Source of the DNA: Caballeronia zhejiangensis
GTDB taxonomy: Bacteria > Pseudomonadota > Gammaproteobacteria > Burkholderiales > Burkholderiaceae
Assembly: GCF_000698575.1 (NCBI RefSeq)
Contig: NZ_JFHD01000004.1
Coordinates: forward strand, 248,001-312,000
Direction of reading: 5' to 3'
DNA length: 64,000 nucleotides
In this document: one piece after another, positions 25,661 through 33,961 of the stretch
Numbering within the stretch: the first letter of the stretch is position 1
Layout of the letters: the number at the start of each line of letters is the position of its first letter
Notes under the pieces: model-generated
Database searches by the model: none
Told to the model about the DNA's origin: nothing
Seen by the model: the letters and a program-made list of their open reading frames with translations, nothing else
Program-made: the position numbers and the translations under genes

Positions 25661-25855
25661 GATGATCTCCTTGATGATGCGAAAGTTCGTGACGCGGACG
25701 TGCTCGTCCGCAGATGAAAGACGATCACCGATGGAAAAAATCGCATTCTTCGTTGCGCGATATGAACGCGATGCGCGCGAAGGGCAACGCCTTCGCGAAT
25801 CGTCCGTAGAATCGCGTCAGAATAATGCTGCGCGAAAAGCTGCAAGGAGCTAACG

Positions 25856-26791
25856 ATGTCACAACGAAACACTGACGAGGCGCTTCGTCGCATGGCGTCG
25901 ATCGTCGCGCTGGTGTTCGCGCTGGTGCTCGTCGTGTTGAAGGTGTGGGCCTGGTTCGCGACCGGATCGATTTCGCTGCTCACCGCCGCAGCCGATGGCC
26001 TCGTCGATGTCGTCGCGTCTTCGGTGACGTTCATGGGTGTGCGCTATGCCCTGCGCCCGGTCGACGAGGGGCACCGCTACGGTCACGGCAAGGCCGAAGC
26101 GGTGGCGGCGTTCGTGCAGGCGCTGCTGCTCACGGGCGTGGCTGTCGGACTCGGCATCGAATCGGGGCAGCGCGTCGTGAATCCCGAACCGTTGAATCAG
26201 ACAGACTTCGGGATCGCGGTCATCGTCGTGAGTACGCTTGCGGCCATCGGACTCGTGCTGATGCAGACGTGGGTCGTGAAGCGCACGGGATCGACCGCCA
26301 TCGCCGCCGACCGCGCGCACTATGCGACCGATATCGCCGTGAATATCGCCGTGCTCGTCGCCCTGCTGCTCGATCACTTGCTCGACTGGCCACGCGCCGA
26401 CGCAATCGGCGCGCTGTGCATCTCGCTCTACATGCTGTGGAACGCGCGCGGCATGGCGGTGGCTGCGCTCGTGCAACTGCTCGATCGCGAACTGGACGAT
26501 CCCGAACGCGCGCGCATTGCGGCGGCCGTGACGGCGGTCGAAGGCGTGCAAGGCGTGCACGACATCCGCACGCGAAACGGCGGCGATCGCGTATTCGTCG
26601 AGTTCCATCTCGAAGTGGCCGGCGAGCTGACCGTCGCGCAGGGCCACGCCATCGCCGATGACGCGGAAAGAGCCGTGCAGCGGCTCTTTCAGGCATCGGA
26701 CGTCACGGCGCACGTCGAACCGGCGGGCATCGTCGACGATCGTCTGGACGACCGCGTGCTCGGCACGGCATCCACCGCCGGCCACAAGTGA
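25856..26791 (+). CDS. Cation diffusion facilitator (FieF-like) metal exporter
   Basis: A 311-residue inner-membrane Zn2+/Fe2+/proton antiporter with six transmembrane helices. The transport site pairs D47 and D51 (ADGLVD) in helix 2 with H155 and D159 (HYATD) in helix 5, the FieF pattern; the usual DS is AD here. HRYGHGKAE follows helix 2. The C-terminal cytoplasmic metallochaperone-like domain (about 210-290) includes VQGVHDIRTRNGGDRVFVEFHLEV. It is monocistronic and divergent from the DUF4148 gene. Confidence 0.93.
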   Translation: MSQRNTDEALRRMASIVALVFALVLVVLKVWAWFATGSISLLTAAADGLVDVVASSVTFMGVRYALRPVDEGHRYGHGKAEAVAAFVQALLLTGVAVGLGIESGQRVVNPEPLNQTDFGIAVIVVSTLAAIGLVLMQTWVVKRTGSTAIAADRAHYATDIAVNIAVLVALLLDHLLDWPRADAIGALCISLYMLWNARGMAVAALVQLLDRELDDPERARIAAAVTAVEGVQGVHDIRTRNGGDRVFVEFHLEVAGELTVAQGHAIADDAERAVQRLFQASDVTAHVEPAGIVDDRLDDRVLGTASTAGHK

Positions 26792-26986
26792 TTGCATCGG
26801 TTCGTCGTGGCGCGGCGCACGCGGCATCGGCTGGACAAAATTACCGCGTCGGCGCGTCGGCCGACGCCCGCCGGCTTCCGGGCGCCTAAAGCTCCCGAAT
26901 CCGGCTGACGTAAACAAGGCGTGATCTTCGCTAAAAGCAACGCCGAGCCCGCTGCCCGTTCATCGAGAGCCCGCGTCATCAACGTA

Positions 26987-29347
26987 ATGTCCCAGTCTCC
27001 CCAATCCGGATCGTCCAGCACCGTCGCCAGCGGCGATCGCTCGCGACAGGGGCACAAGACCGCGCGAAATCAGGAATTTCTCGCTTTCTTTCTGTCCACG
27101 CGAAGCGACCGCGCGACGCTCTCCTGGACCGTTCTCACGCAGATCGGCCTCGCGGGCCTGGGCGTCGGCGCGCTCTGCTACCTCGCACTGTCGTTCGTGT
27201 CCGAAGGTGCGGCTTCCTGCGCGGGCGTCGTCTCGGGCGCGATCGCGTTCGCGTTCTTTTTGCGTCGTGCACGCCGGAGCGCCGCGCGCGCGAACGCCAC
27301 GACCGCGCTCGCAAAAGCGCTTCTCGACGCCAATCGCGAATGCCTGAAACTGCTCGACGCCGATGGCCGCATGGTCCGCATTTCCGAATATGGCGCCGAA
27401 CTCATGGAAGCGAGCGCGCCCGAACAACTCGCCGGTTCGAACTGGCTCGGCTTCTGGTCCGGTGAAGACGCGACCGCCGCGCACGATGCGTTTCATGCCG
27501 CCATGAGCGGCGCACGCGCGACATTCCGAGGCAGTTGCCCGACCACGTCGGGCGCGCCCAAGACCTGGCATTCGCGCCTCATTCCGATAGAGAACGGCGA
27601 CGGCGGCGTGGAAGGCGTGATTTGCGCCTCGCAGGACATGACGCAGCAGGCGGAACTCGCCGCCGCGCTCTGCGCCAGAGAGACGCTGATGTCGGAGATG
27701 GAGGCGCACGTCGGCCTTTGCTTCTATTCCTATAACGCCGATTTCACGGGCTTTCATCACATCAGCGCGGGATGCGCGGCCGTCTTCGGCCTGGATGCGC
27801 AAACGTTTCGCGAGTCGCCCCAGGCCTGGATGGCGCTCGTGCTGCAGGAAGACCTGCCGCAACTCACGGCCGCGATGCGCCGGATCGCCGAATCGAAAGT
27901 CAGCCAGAAGGCGCTATACCGCATCCGCCGTCTGGACGGCAATGTGCGCTGGATTCAAAGCACCGGATCGCCCGTTCTGGACAGCGCGGGCAATGTGGCG
28001 CGCATCGTCGGCATCAGCGAGGATGTCACGGCGGAGCAGGACCGCCTCGCCGAACTGGACCGCCTCGCCTTCACGGATTCGCTGACCGGTCTCGCGAATC
28101 GCGCCGCGCTCATGTGCAGGATCGACGAGCGATGCCGCAAGCAGGCGCCCTTCGCGCTGATGTTCATCGACCTGGACCGTTTCAAGGTGCTCAACGACAC
28201 GCTCGGTCACACGGCGGCGGACCGGCTGCTCAAATCGCTGAGCAGGGTCATCCGGGCCGCGTTGCCGGCCGATGCATTTCTCGCACGTCTCGGCGGCGAC
28301 GAATTCGCCGTGCTGATCGACGGCGCGAAGCACAAGGACCCGCTCGCCGAGATCGCGCGCGCCACGCTCGATGCGCTCGTGCAGGCGGATCAGGCACACC
28401 GCGCCGGCACGATCACGGCGTCGATCGGCATATCGGTCTTTCCCGAAAACGGGGGGAATCGCGAGACGCTTCTGACGAGCGCCGATATCGCGATGTATGC
28501 GGCCAAGAAAGCCGGACGCAACGGCTACCGTTTCGCCGACAAGGATTCGAGCGAACGCATCGTCGATTTCGAACTCGAGCGCGACCTGCCCGCGGCGCTC
28601 GCCAAGAAGGAGTTTCAGCTTCACTACCAGGCGATCCACGAGCCGCACACGCGCGAGGTCCGCAGCGTCGAAGCGCTCATTCGCTGGCGGCATCCGGAGC
28701 GCGGGCTCGTCTCGCCGGGCGTCTTCATTCCCATTCTCGAAGAGAGCGGCTTCATCGCCGAAGTCGGCGCATGGGTGATGGACGACGCCCTGCGTCAGCT
28801 CGCGCTATGGCGGCAGGCCGGCGCGCGCGCGCTCGGCGTTTCGGTGAACGTGTCGGCGCGACAGTTGCGCGACGCGACCATCGTCGATGTCGTCGACGAA
28901 GCCTTGCGCCGCCATGCCCTGCCCGCCTCGACGCTGCAACTCGAACTCACCGAGAGCGCGCTGATGGACGACCCGAGCCTTGCACAGCGCACGCTCGGTG
29001 CGTTGAAGAAGCTGGGCGTGCGCATCGCCATCGACGACTTCGGCACCGGCTATTCGAGTCTGCGCTATCTGGCTGATTTCGCACCGGACTGCGTGAAGAT
29101 CGACCGCTCCTTCATCACGCGGATGGAATCGGATCAGGCAACGCGCAGCATCGTGTGCGGCATCATCCAGATGTGTCACACGCTGGGCCTGAGCGTGACG
29201 GCTGAAGGCGTCGAGGAAACAGCGCAACTGGAATTGCTCAGGCATGCGCAATGTGACTTCGTGCAGGGCTTCCTGCTGAGCCGGCCGGTCGCCCCCGACG
29301 ACGTGCTCGGGCTCCCGATCGCCACGCCGTCCGCATTGATAGATTAG
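26987..29347 (+). CDS. Membrane PAS-GGDEF-EAL cyclic-di-GMP enzyme
   Basis: About 786 residues from the ATG at 26987; a GTG at 26921 would add 22. Two N-terminal membrane helices precede two PAS domains. A GGDEF domain follows with an intact RLGGDEFAVLI active site; the inhibitory RxxD site is missing, since the residues there are PADA. The C-terminal EAL domain retains EALIRWRHP, NVSARQL, ELTES, IDDFGTGYSS, VKIDRSF, AEGVEE and QGFLL, so phosphodiesterase activity is expected. It is probably bifunctional, with PAS-sensed control. It lies upstream of flhDC in the same direction, a suggestive link to motility, with a 193-bp gap between. Confidence 0.93.
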   Translation: MSQSPQSGSSSTVASGDRSRQGHKTARNQEFLAFFLSTRSDRATLSWTVLTQIGLAGLGVGALCYLALSFVSEGAASCAGVVSGAIAFAFFLRRARRSAARANATTALAKALLDANRECLKLLDADGRMVRISEYGAELMEASAPEQLAGSNWLGFWSGEDATAAHDAFHAAMSGARATFRGSCPTTSGAPKTWHSRLIPIENGDGGVEGVICASQDMTQQAELAAALCARETLMSEMEAHVGLCFYSYNADFTGFHHISAGCAAVFGLDAQTFRESPQAWMALVLQEDLPQLTAAMRRIAESKVSQKALYRIRRLDGNVRWIQSTGSPVLDSAGNVARIVGISEDVTAEQDRLAELDRLAFTDSLTGLANRAALMCRIDERCRKQAPFALMFIDLDRFKVLNDTLGHTAADRLLKSLSRVIRAALPADAFLARLGGDEFAVLIDGAKHKDPLAEIARATLDALVQADQAHRAGTITASIGISVFPENGGNRETLLTSADIAMYAAKKAGRNGYRFADKDSSERIVDFELERDLPAALAKKEFQLHYQAIHEPHTREVRSVEALIRWRHPERGLVSPGVFIPILEESGFIAEVGAWVMDDALRQLALWRQAGARALGVSVNVSARQLRDATIVDVVDEALRRHALPASTLQLELTESALMDDPSLAQRTLGALKKLGVRIAIDDFGTGYSSLRYLADFAPDCVKIDRSFITRMESDQATRSIVCGIIQMCHTLGLSVTAEGVEETAQLELLRHAQCDFVQGFLLSRPVAPDDVLGLPIATPSALID

Positions 29348-29386
29348 GAAAGGAACCGCGAAATTCGCGCGCTTGCTTTTCCTTTC
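29348..29386 (+). terminator. Nested inverted repeat after the GGDEF-EAL gene
   Basis: GAAAGGAA at 29348-29355 can pair with TTCCTTTC at 29379-29386, and inside it CGCGAA and TTCGCG form a second stem. It begins right after the stop codon. It may terminate the GGDEF-EAL transcript, separating it from flhDC, although it lacks a clear T-run. Confidence 0.4.
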
Positions 29387-29540
29387 GGTGAACCCTAACC
29401 TTACGCCGAAGTTGTGACTAAATGTAACGTTTGTATCAAGATGATCGCGAACGTCGATCGAGTCGCAAACGACGCACAAGAAAATTGCACGGCAAGAATG
29501 CCGGCATGAACCACGGGGTTTTTCCGAAGAGCGGGAAACC

Positions 29541-29858
29541 ATGAATAGCAGTGAATCGCTTGACTCGATCCGCGAGATCAATCTGTCGTACGTGATCCTT
29601 GCACAACGCATGTTGCTCGAGGACAAGTCCGTCGCCATGTTCCGGCTCGGGCTTTCGCCGGAAATCGCCATGATTCTGGCCAATCTCACGGCCGCGCAAA
29701 CAATCAAGCTTTGCAGTTCGAACCAGTTGTTGTGCGCGTTCCGCTTCAACGATCATTCGTTGCTGTCCGCATTGACGCAACCGGCCACGCACGTCGACGT
29801 CGGCGCCACTCACGCCGCCATCCTGCTGGCCGGACAGCCGGCGGAACAGTTCGCATGA
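29541..29858 (+). CDS. flhD: Flagellar transcriptional activator FlhD
   Basis: A 105-residue protein matching FlhD: DSIREINLSYVILAQRMLLEDKSVAMFRLGLS is the hallmark N-terminal helix pair. The middle part is LTAAQTIKLCSSNQLLCAFRF. FlhD forms a ring complex with FlhC and activates class II flagellar promoters. The stop overlaps the flhC ATG (ATGA). Unlike the usual Burkholderia arrangement it is not followed by motAB or che genes. It could therefore be a secondary flhDC copy. Confidence 0.95.
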   Translation: MNSSESLDSIREINLSYVILAQRMLLEDKSVAMFRLGLSPEIAMILANLTAAQTIKLCSSNQLLCAFRFNDHSLLSALTQPATHVDVGATHAAILLAGQPAEQFA

Positions 29859-30424
29859 GCATGGAAACCACGCTTCGCAAAAGCGTCAGCGACGACGCGC
29901 AGGAAGTCTATCGCGCGATTGCCCTCATCGAACTGGGCGCTCGCATGCAGTTGCTCGAAACCGAGTTGACGTTATCGCGCGACCGCATGATCCGTCTGTA
30001 TCGGGAATTGAAGGGCATGCCGCCGCCCAAGGGCATGCTGCCGTTCTCGGCGGACTGGTACATGACGTGGATGCCCAACATCCATTCATCGCTCTTCTAC
30101 AACATCTATCTGTTTCTCAAGGAGCAGACACGCTGTTCGCGTCTCGATGCGTTGACCAAGGCTTATCGACTGTATGTGGAGCACTGCGGGCAGAACCGGC
30201 TCGAAGTCGTCCTGAGCCTGACGCGTGCATGGACACTGGTGCGCTTCTTCGAAGCGGACATGCTGCAGCAGACGCCATGCTGCCGCTGCAAGGGCAAGTT
30301 CGTCGCGCACAGGCACGATCTTCAGGCGCATTTCGTGTGCGGCGCGTGTCAGCCGCCGTCACGCGCGGGGCGGACGAAGAAGGCTGCGAGCAGCAAGGCC
30401 GAGTGCGGTTCGCTGGCGGCGTGA
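29855..30424 (+). CDS. flhC: Flagellar transcriptional activator FlhC
   Basis: A 189-residue FlhC. Conserved stretches are IALIELGARMQLLETELTLSRDRMIRLYRE and the PPKGMLPFSADWYMTW element. The zinc-binding cysteines appear as CCRCKGKF and CGAC near the C-terminus. It binds DNA in complex with FlhD. An alternative start lies two codons downstream. The gene is convergent with a type VI immunity gene, only ten bases away, and no flagellar structural genes follow. Confidence 0.95.
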   Translation: MSMETTLRKSVSDDAQEVYRAIALIELGARMQLLETELTLSRDRMIRLYRELKGMPPPKGMLPFSADWYMTWMPNIHSSLFYNIYLFLKEQTRCSRLDALTKAYRLYVEHCGQNRLEVVLSLTRAWTLVRFFEADMLQQTPCCRCKGKFVAHRHDLQAHFVCGACQPPSRAGRTKKAASSKAECGSLAA

Positions 30425-30434
30425 GTGGATGAAC

Positions 30435-31337
30435 TCAGGTCGGCCATCCATGTGTGAAGCGCTGTAGCCACGCCATGGTCTGGCCGTCTTCCCATCGAGT
30501 GCTCCAGAACGGTTCGTGGCTTTTGATCTGCATCGGCAACAACGCACGTGCGACATCGAAATACGGTTTCAGATCCGCTTGAACGTTGCGGTCGCCGAGC
30601 GTCGGGCTGTCCGACACCTGCAAAAGCGTCGCGAAAGGCCCATCGACGAAATCGAAAGCAGCAAGCTTCGCCTGCGCTAATTCCTTTTGAAATTGCGTTC
30701 GAAAAGGTTCGCCGATGACCGTCAGCCAGCTCAGGCACTTGTAGCCTCGCTTGAGTTCCCTCGCGCTCAGTTCGATCTCCTCCACATCGCAGCCCCAGTA
30801 TCGGCGCGCCAAAGCATAGATGCGCTCGAACGAAACTTCTTCGTATTTCGAAGACGGACGTCCCTGCAGCAGATAACCGCCATAGCCCGAGCAAACCGGA
30901 AACATCGACATCATGTCGAGTGCGAGTGAACGGAGGAATGCGGCATCGACTTGCCAATCGAATTCGAAGCGAAAGAAGCTCGCCATTTCGGGTTCCGTAA
31001 AAGGCCGAAAGCCGTGAAACATGAAGACCCGCGAATCGACGGGCTTTGCGTCCGAAAACCCATAGCCCCAATGCACCGTCTTGCGCAGTTCGGGAAGCAA
31101 GACGGTTTCGAAGCGAATGCGCGCCGCCGCATCCCACGCTTCGAGCCTCGCCCACGAAACGGTCGACCTGTAGTTCCTGAAGACATCGCCGACCGCGCGA
31201 AGGTACGCGTCATACACGCGTCTCGCCGTGACCGGACCGGGCGGATCGGGCACATAGAACACGAGATGCTGTTTCAATTCGACCAGCGGCATGGGCGACG
31301 AAGGATCATCCGTGAATTCGAGGATGGGGTTTGCCAT
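30435..31337 (-). CDS. DUF3396 type VI immunity-family protein
   Basis: A 300-residue cytosolic protein of the DUF3396 (TsiV3-like type VI immunity) family, recognised from FRFEFDWQVD, FPVCSGYGGYLLQGRPS and the YKCLSWLTVIGEPF segment. It is the last gene of the minus-strand effector module and lies 17 bp after an SMI1/KNR4 gene. Proteins of this kind neutralise a cognate toxin. Codon use is less GC-extreme than in the surrounding core genes, common for immunity genes. Which toxin it counters is not certain; the PAAR-like toxin upstream is the closest candidate. Confidence 0.85.
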   Translation of the reverse strand: MANPILEFTDDPSSPMPLVELKQHLVFYVPDPPGPVTARRVYDAYLRAVGDVFRNYRSTVSWARLEAWDAAARIRFETVLLPELRKTVHWGYGFSDAKPVDSRVFMFHGFRPFTEPEMASFFRFEFDWQVDAAFLRSLALDMMSMFPVCSGYGGYLLQGRPSSKYEEVSFERIYALARRYWGCDVEEIELSARELKRGYKCLSWLTVIGEPFRTQFQKELAQAKLAAFDFVDGPFATLLQVSDSPTLGDRNVQADLKPYFDVARALLPMQIKSHEPFWSTRWEDGQTMAWLQRFTHGWPT

Positions 31338-31354
31338 CGCGTCGGACTTCCCGG

Positions 31355-31882
31355 TCAGGGTTTGAGGTTTTTCCGGTCTTTCTGCTGAGCGGCAACACGA
31401 CGCTCCAGCACTGAAAGATAGCCCTTCAGGAAAGCCTCGAAGTTATCGTGACGCCATTGCTCCCCGATGCTGGAAATCCACACAACCTCGTAGCCATGCT
31501 TAGAGGGCGAAGTGTCCACGTCGAACGAAACGCACTCCGGCGTGTTCCCCGCACCGATGACGAACTGGCTGCACGCCGGGTACTCGTCGACCATTTCCGG
31601 AAGGAGACCGTGGTCGTCGCGCGCGACCTCGAGCGCCGAAAGCAGTGACAATTCATCATTCATCAAGCTGGATACGCCATTGCTCGTGGACAGAAACAAT
31701 CGATAACTCGCCGGCATGACGAGGTTGCGCGCTTGCAGAAAGGCATCGAGCGCCGCGAGGTCGCCTCCGCTCGCCGGCGGGCGCAGTTGAGGCCGCACGG
31801 GATCGTCGCTGAAGTAGCCGTTGAGCTTGAACTTGGTATCACTCAGCTTCTGCAGCAGGTCTTGCATCTGTTGGGTGTTCAC
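31355..31882 (-). CDS. SMI1/KNR4-family immunity protein
   Basis: A 175-residue SMI1/KNR4 (SUKH) fold protein. The family pattern shows in LDAFLQARNLVMPASYRLFLSTSNG and the later YEVVWISSIGEQW. SUKH proteins are the broadest class of immunity proteins to polymorphic, often nuclease, toxins. It starts nine bases after the stop of the PAAR-like toxin gene, the expected place for the cognate immunity gene. It is cytosolic, consistent with a toxin acting inside the cell. Confidence 0.88.
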   Translation of the reverse strand: MNTQQMQDLLQKLSDTKFKLNGYFSDDPVRPQLRPPASGGDLAALDAFLQARNLVMPASYRLFLSTSNGVSSLMNDELSLLSALEVARDDHGLLPEMVDEYPACSQFVIGAGNTPECVSFDVDTSPSKHGYEVVWISSIGEQWRHDNFEAFLKGYLSVLERRVAAQQKDRKNLKP

Positions 31883-31891
31883 GCGACCTCC

Positions 31892-32875
31892 TTAATCACA
31901 GTTACAAGAGGGATGCGCTTTCATGCGCTTGGGGGCGGGTTTGAGCCGGTTCATGCTGCCGCCGACCGTGTAATTCACGCGGGCGTCGGCCCATCGCATA
32001 TTGGCGCTGGTGAGTGGCCCGCTAAGAGAAGCCGGGTGCATGTGATCCGGATTCATTGCGCCCCGGCCGCTGCGAGCGGGGTCCGCCAATCCTCCCGCCT
32101 GCTTCCATTTTTCGTGCTGACAGTCCGGCGGCTTCACGTTCTTCGGACTGTAAAACATGCGCTTGATGGCCGGATGATCGGGATTGCCGGCGGCCGCGGT
32201 CACGGCGTCGGCGAAGTCCTTCGCGAATTGCTTGAGGCTCGCCTGATACGCATCGTAGTGGTCGGAACCGGGATTGCTGGGACTATCGCTCAGCCTCGCC
32301 TTCTTGCTCTTCGACTGGTTGTAGGCCTTGACCATCTCGCAGACCTGACCGCACATGCAATCGTCCCATTTGCGCTTTTTCTTTTTCTTCTTTTTCCCGC
32401 AATCCGGTCCGACCTGAGTCGCCGGCGGACGTTTCGATCTTTTCTGCTTCACGCCTGTCATCGTCGCGCCGGTATTGGGCGGAGAACCGTTCGGGCCGCA
32501 GTTGTTGAGCATCGGCTCGGCGAGAAGATGAACGCTCTTGCCCTCGATTTTCACCGTCATCGATCCCGGCGTGATGAATCTGGCCGGCCCGTGCGTGTTG
32601 CTCGAAAGCAGACCGCCGCCCGTGCCCTTGCTCGCCATGTCGCCGAAGCTGTTGAACATCGCGCCCCGGATAGCCACCTCGTCGCCCTCGATCTTGACGC
32701 TCGTCGAATAGCCGTCCGGCGAATCGCCCGATTTGGCGGTATTGGGCAACGCAGCCGGAACGAACGGAGCGGGCGGCCCCGGCATCTTGCACATGTTCGG
32801 GAGCGTGGCCCGAGCGGTGCCGGAACTGCCCTTGGTGACAGGCGTCTTCGGAGGATGAATTCCAACGCTGGTCAT
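31892..32875 (-). CDS. PAAR-like (DUF4150) type VI effector with C-terminal toxin domain
   Basis: A 327-residue protein. The N-terminal 130 residues form a PAAR-like DUF4150 domain, which would sit on the tip of a VgrG spike. A lysine-rich linker follows (CGKKKKKKKRKW, about residues 158-170). The C-terminal domain (about 170-327) contains NPDHMHPASLSG, LTSANMRWADARVNYTVGG and several cysteines (CMCGQVC, CNCD). The D-H-M-H-P stretch resembles metal-dependent HNH/His-Me nuclease sites, so a nuclease toxin is a reasonable guess, but I do not recognise a named family. Adjacent immunity genes support the toxin role. Confidence 0.82.
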   Translation of the reverse strand: MTSVGIHPPKTPVTKGSSGTARATLPNMCKMPGPPAPFVPAALPNTAKSGDSPDGYSTSVKIEGDEVAIRGAMFNSFGDMASKGTGGGLLSSNTHGPARFITPGSMTVKIEGKSVHLLAEPMLNNCGPNGSPPNTGATMTGVKQKRSKRPPATQVGPDCGKKKKKKKRKWDDCMCGQVCEMVKAYNQSKSKKARLSDSPSNPGSDHYDAYQASLKQFAKDFADAVTAAAGNPDHPAIKRMFYSPKNVKPPDCQHEKWKQAGGLADPARSGRGAMNPDHMHPASLSGPLTSANMRWADARVNYTVGGSMNRLKPAPKRMKAHPSCNCD

Positions 32876-32890
32876 GGCGCGTCGAGCAAG

Positions 32891-33961
32891 TCAATGGCGC
32901 GAAGCGGCCGGCATCGTGGCCGATTCGAAAAGCGCGCAGGCCCGCAAGCCCGCCTCCGAACTCGACCAGATCAATGTTCTCGGGCCTGCCGCATAGCCAC
33001 GCGACGCCGCCTGATGAGCCAGCATCGCGAACAATGGCCCGGACGCCGCGCCCACATCGCCCCAGACGTCCGCTGGCGACAGATAGCCGGTGGCATCCTT
33101 GAAATGCCGGCCCAGTCTCAGGCAGACGAACCCCCACTCTTCGCCTCGATAACGCTCGCCGTTGATATCGCAGATGACATGATCGATCGTCTTCCGCGCG
33201 CCCGGCGCGCTCGTCAGCGCGTCTCGCACGACCGCGGTCAGACCCTTGCCGACGCACACCTCGCGCGTTTTGATGAGGCAGCGCTCCGATCCTGTCGCAG
33301 CTGCAACGAGGTGCATCGTTTCGGCAACGCCGAGCCGCCGGCACGCGGCGTCGCTCATCAACAGGCAGAATGCCGCGCCCTCGCCGGGGACGAAGCCGCT
33401 CCTCGATCCTTCGCCTGCGATCTGCCTGCGCCCGTCGAGCCAATTCAGCGTCTCAGGATGCAGATAGCTGTCGATGCCGCCGACGACGCACGCGTCCAGT
33501 TCGCCGCTTCCGAGCGACTCGCTCGCCTTCCTGAAGGCCGCTACTCCGGCTGCGTGCCCCTGCGCATGCACCGAGACTTGTATCGGATCGATCGTCGATC
33601 CGCCCAGCCGCCGCAATCCCTGCATGACGGCGCTCGCGTCTTCATGCGTGAAGCCAGGGCGGATTTCCGGCAGCGCGACCATCATCGGCGATCGAAGCGG
33701 CGCTTCGCCCAGGTGAGCGAGGGCGCGCGTCAGGTCGCGCCACGCGAAACCTGCCAGCGCAAGCAGACGAGACGGACCGTGCAGCCCCGGGTCGAGTCCG
33801 GCGTCGAAGGCCAGGTTCACGTAGTTGCCGAGCCTGTCGACGATGAACGGATGCTCGCGCGCCGCCCCTATACCCGCCCGCACGGCCGCCGCGCTTGCCT
33901 CTGCCCCGAGACCGAGCGGCGTGCGCGCACCGGCGGCCGCCATGACGACGCGTGCGCTCAT
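32891..33961 (-). CDS. Ketosynthase/thiolase-like protein of a type VI effector module
   Basis: A 356-residue protein with the beta-ketoacyl-synthase/thiolase fold. It retains GIDSYLHPETLNWLDGRRQI and GFVPGEGAAFCLL from that family. The catalytic Cys position reads VSVHAQGHAAG, with His132 in place of Cys, and the two catalytic His positions read DINGERYR and WGDVGAASG. It therefore looks inactive as a condensing enzyme. Proteins of this type recur beside DUF2169 and DUF4150 genes, where a chaperone or loading role has been proposed. Its start overlaps the DUF2169 stop (ATGA). Confidence 0.82.
   Translation of the reverse strand: MSARVVMAAAGARTPLGLGAEASAAAVRAGIGAAREHPFIVDRLGNYVNLAFDAGLDPGLHGPSRLLALAGFAWRDLTRALAHLGEAPLRSPMMVALPEIRPGFTHEDASAVMQGLRRLGGSTIDPIQVSVHAQGHAAGVAAFRKASESLGSGELDACVVGGIDSYLHPETLNWLDGRRQIAGEGSRSGFVPGEGAAFCLLMSDAACRRLGVAETMHLVAAATGSERCLIKTREVCVGKGLTAVVRDALTSAPGARKTIDHVICDINGERYRGEEWGFVCLRLGRHFKDATGYLSPADVWGDVGAASGPLFAMLAHQAASRGYAAGPRTLIWSSSEAGLRACALFESATMPAASRH

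Noticed and set aside
26856..26867. Palindrome CGTCGGCCGACG after the metal exporter gene
   Set aside because: GC-rich 12-bp palindromes are expected by chance in this composition, and no T-run or second copy supports a function.
32370..32400. Run of T-rich DNA that might be a terminator or sequencing error
   Set aside because: It encodes the lysine-rich linker of the PAAR-like toxin in the correct frame, so it is coding.
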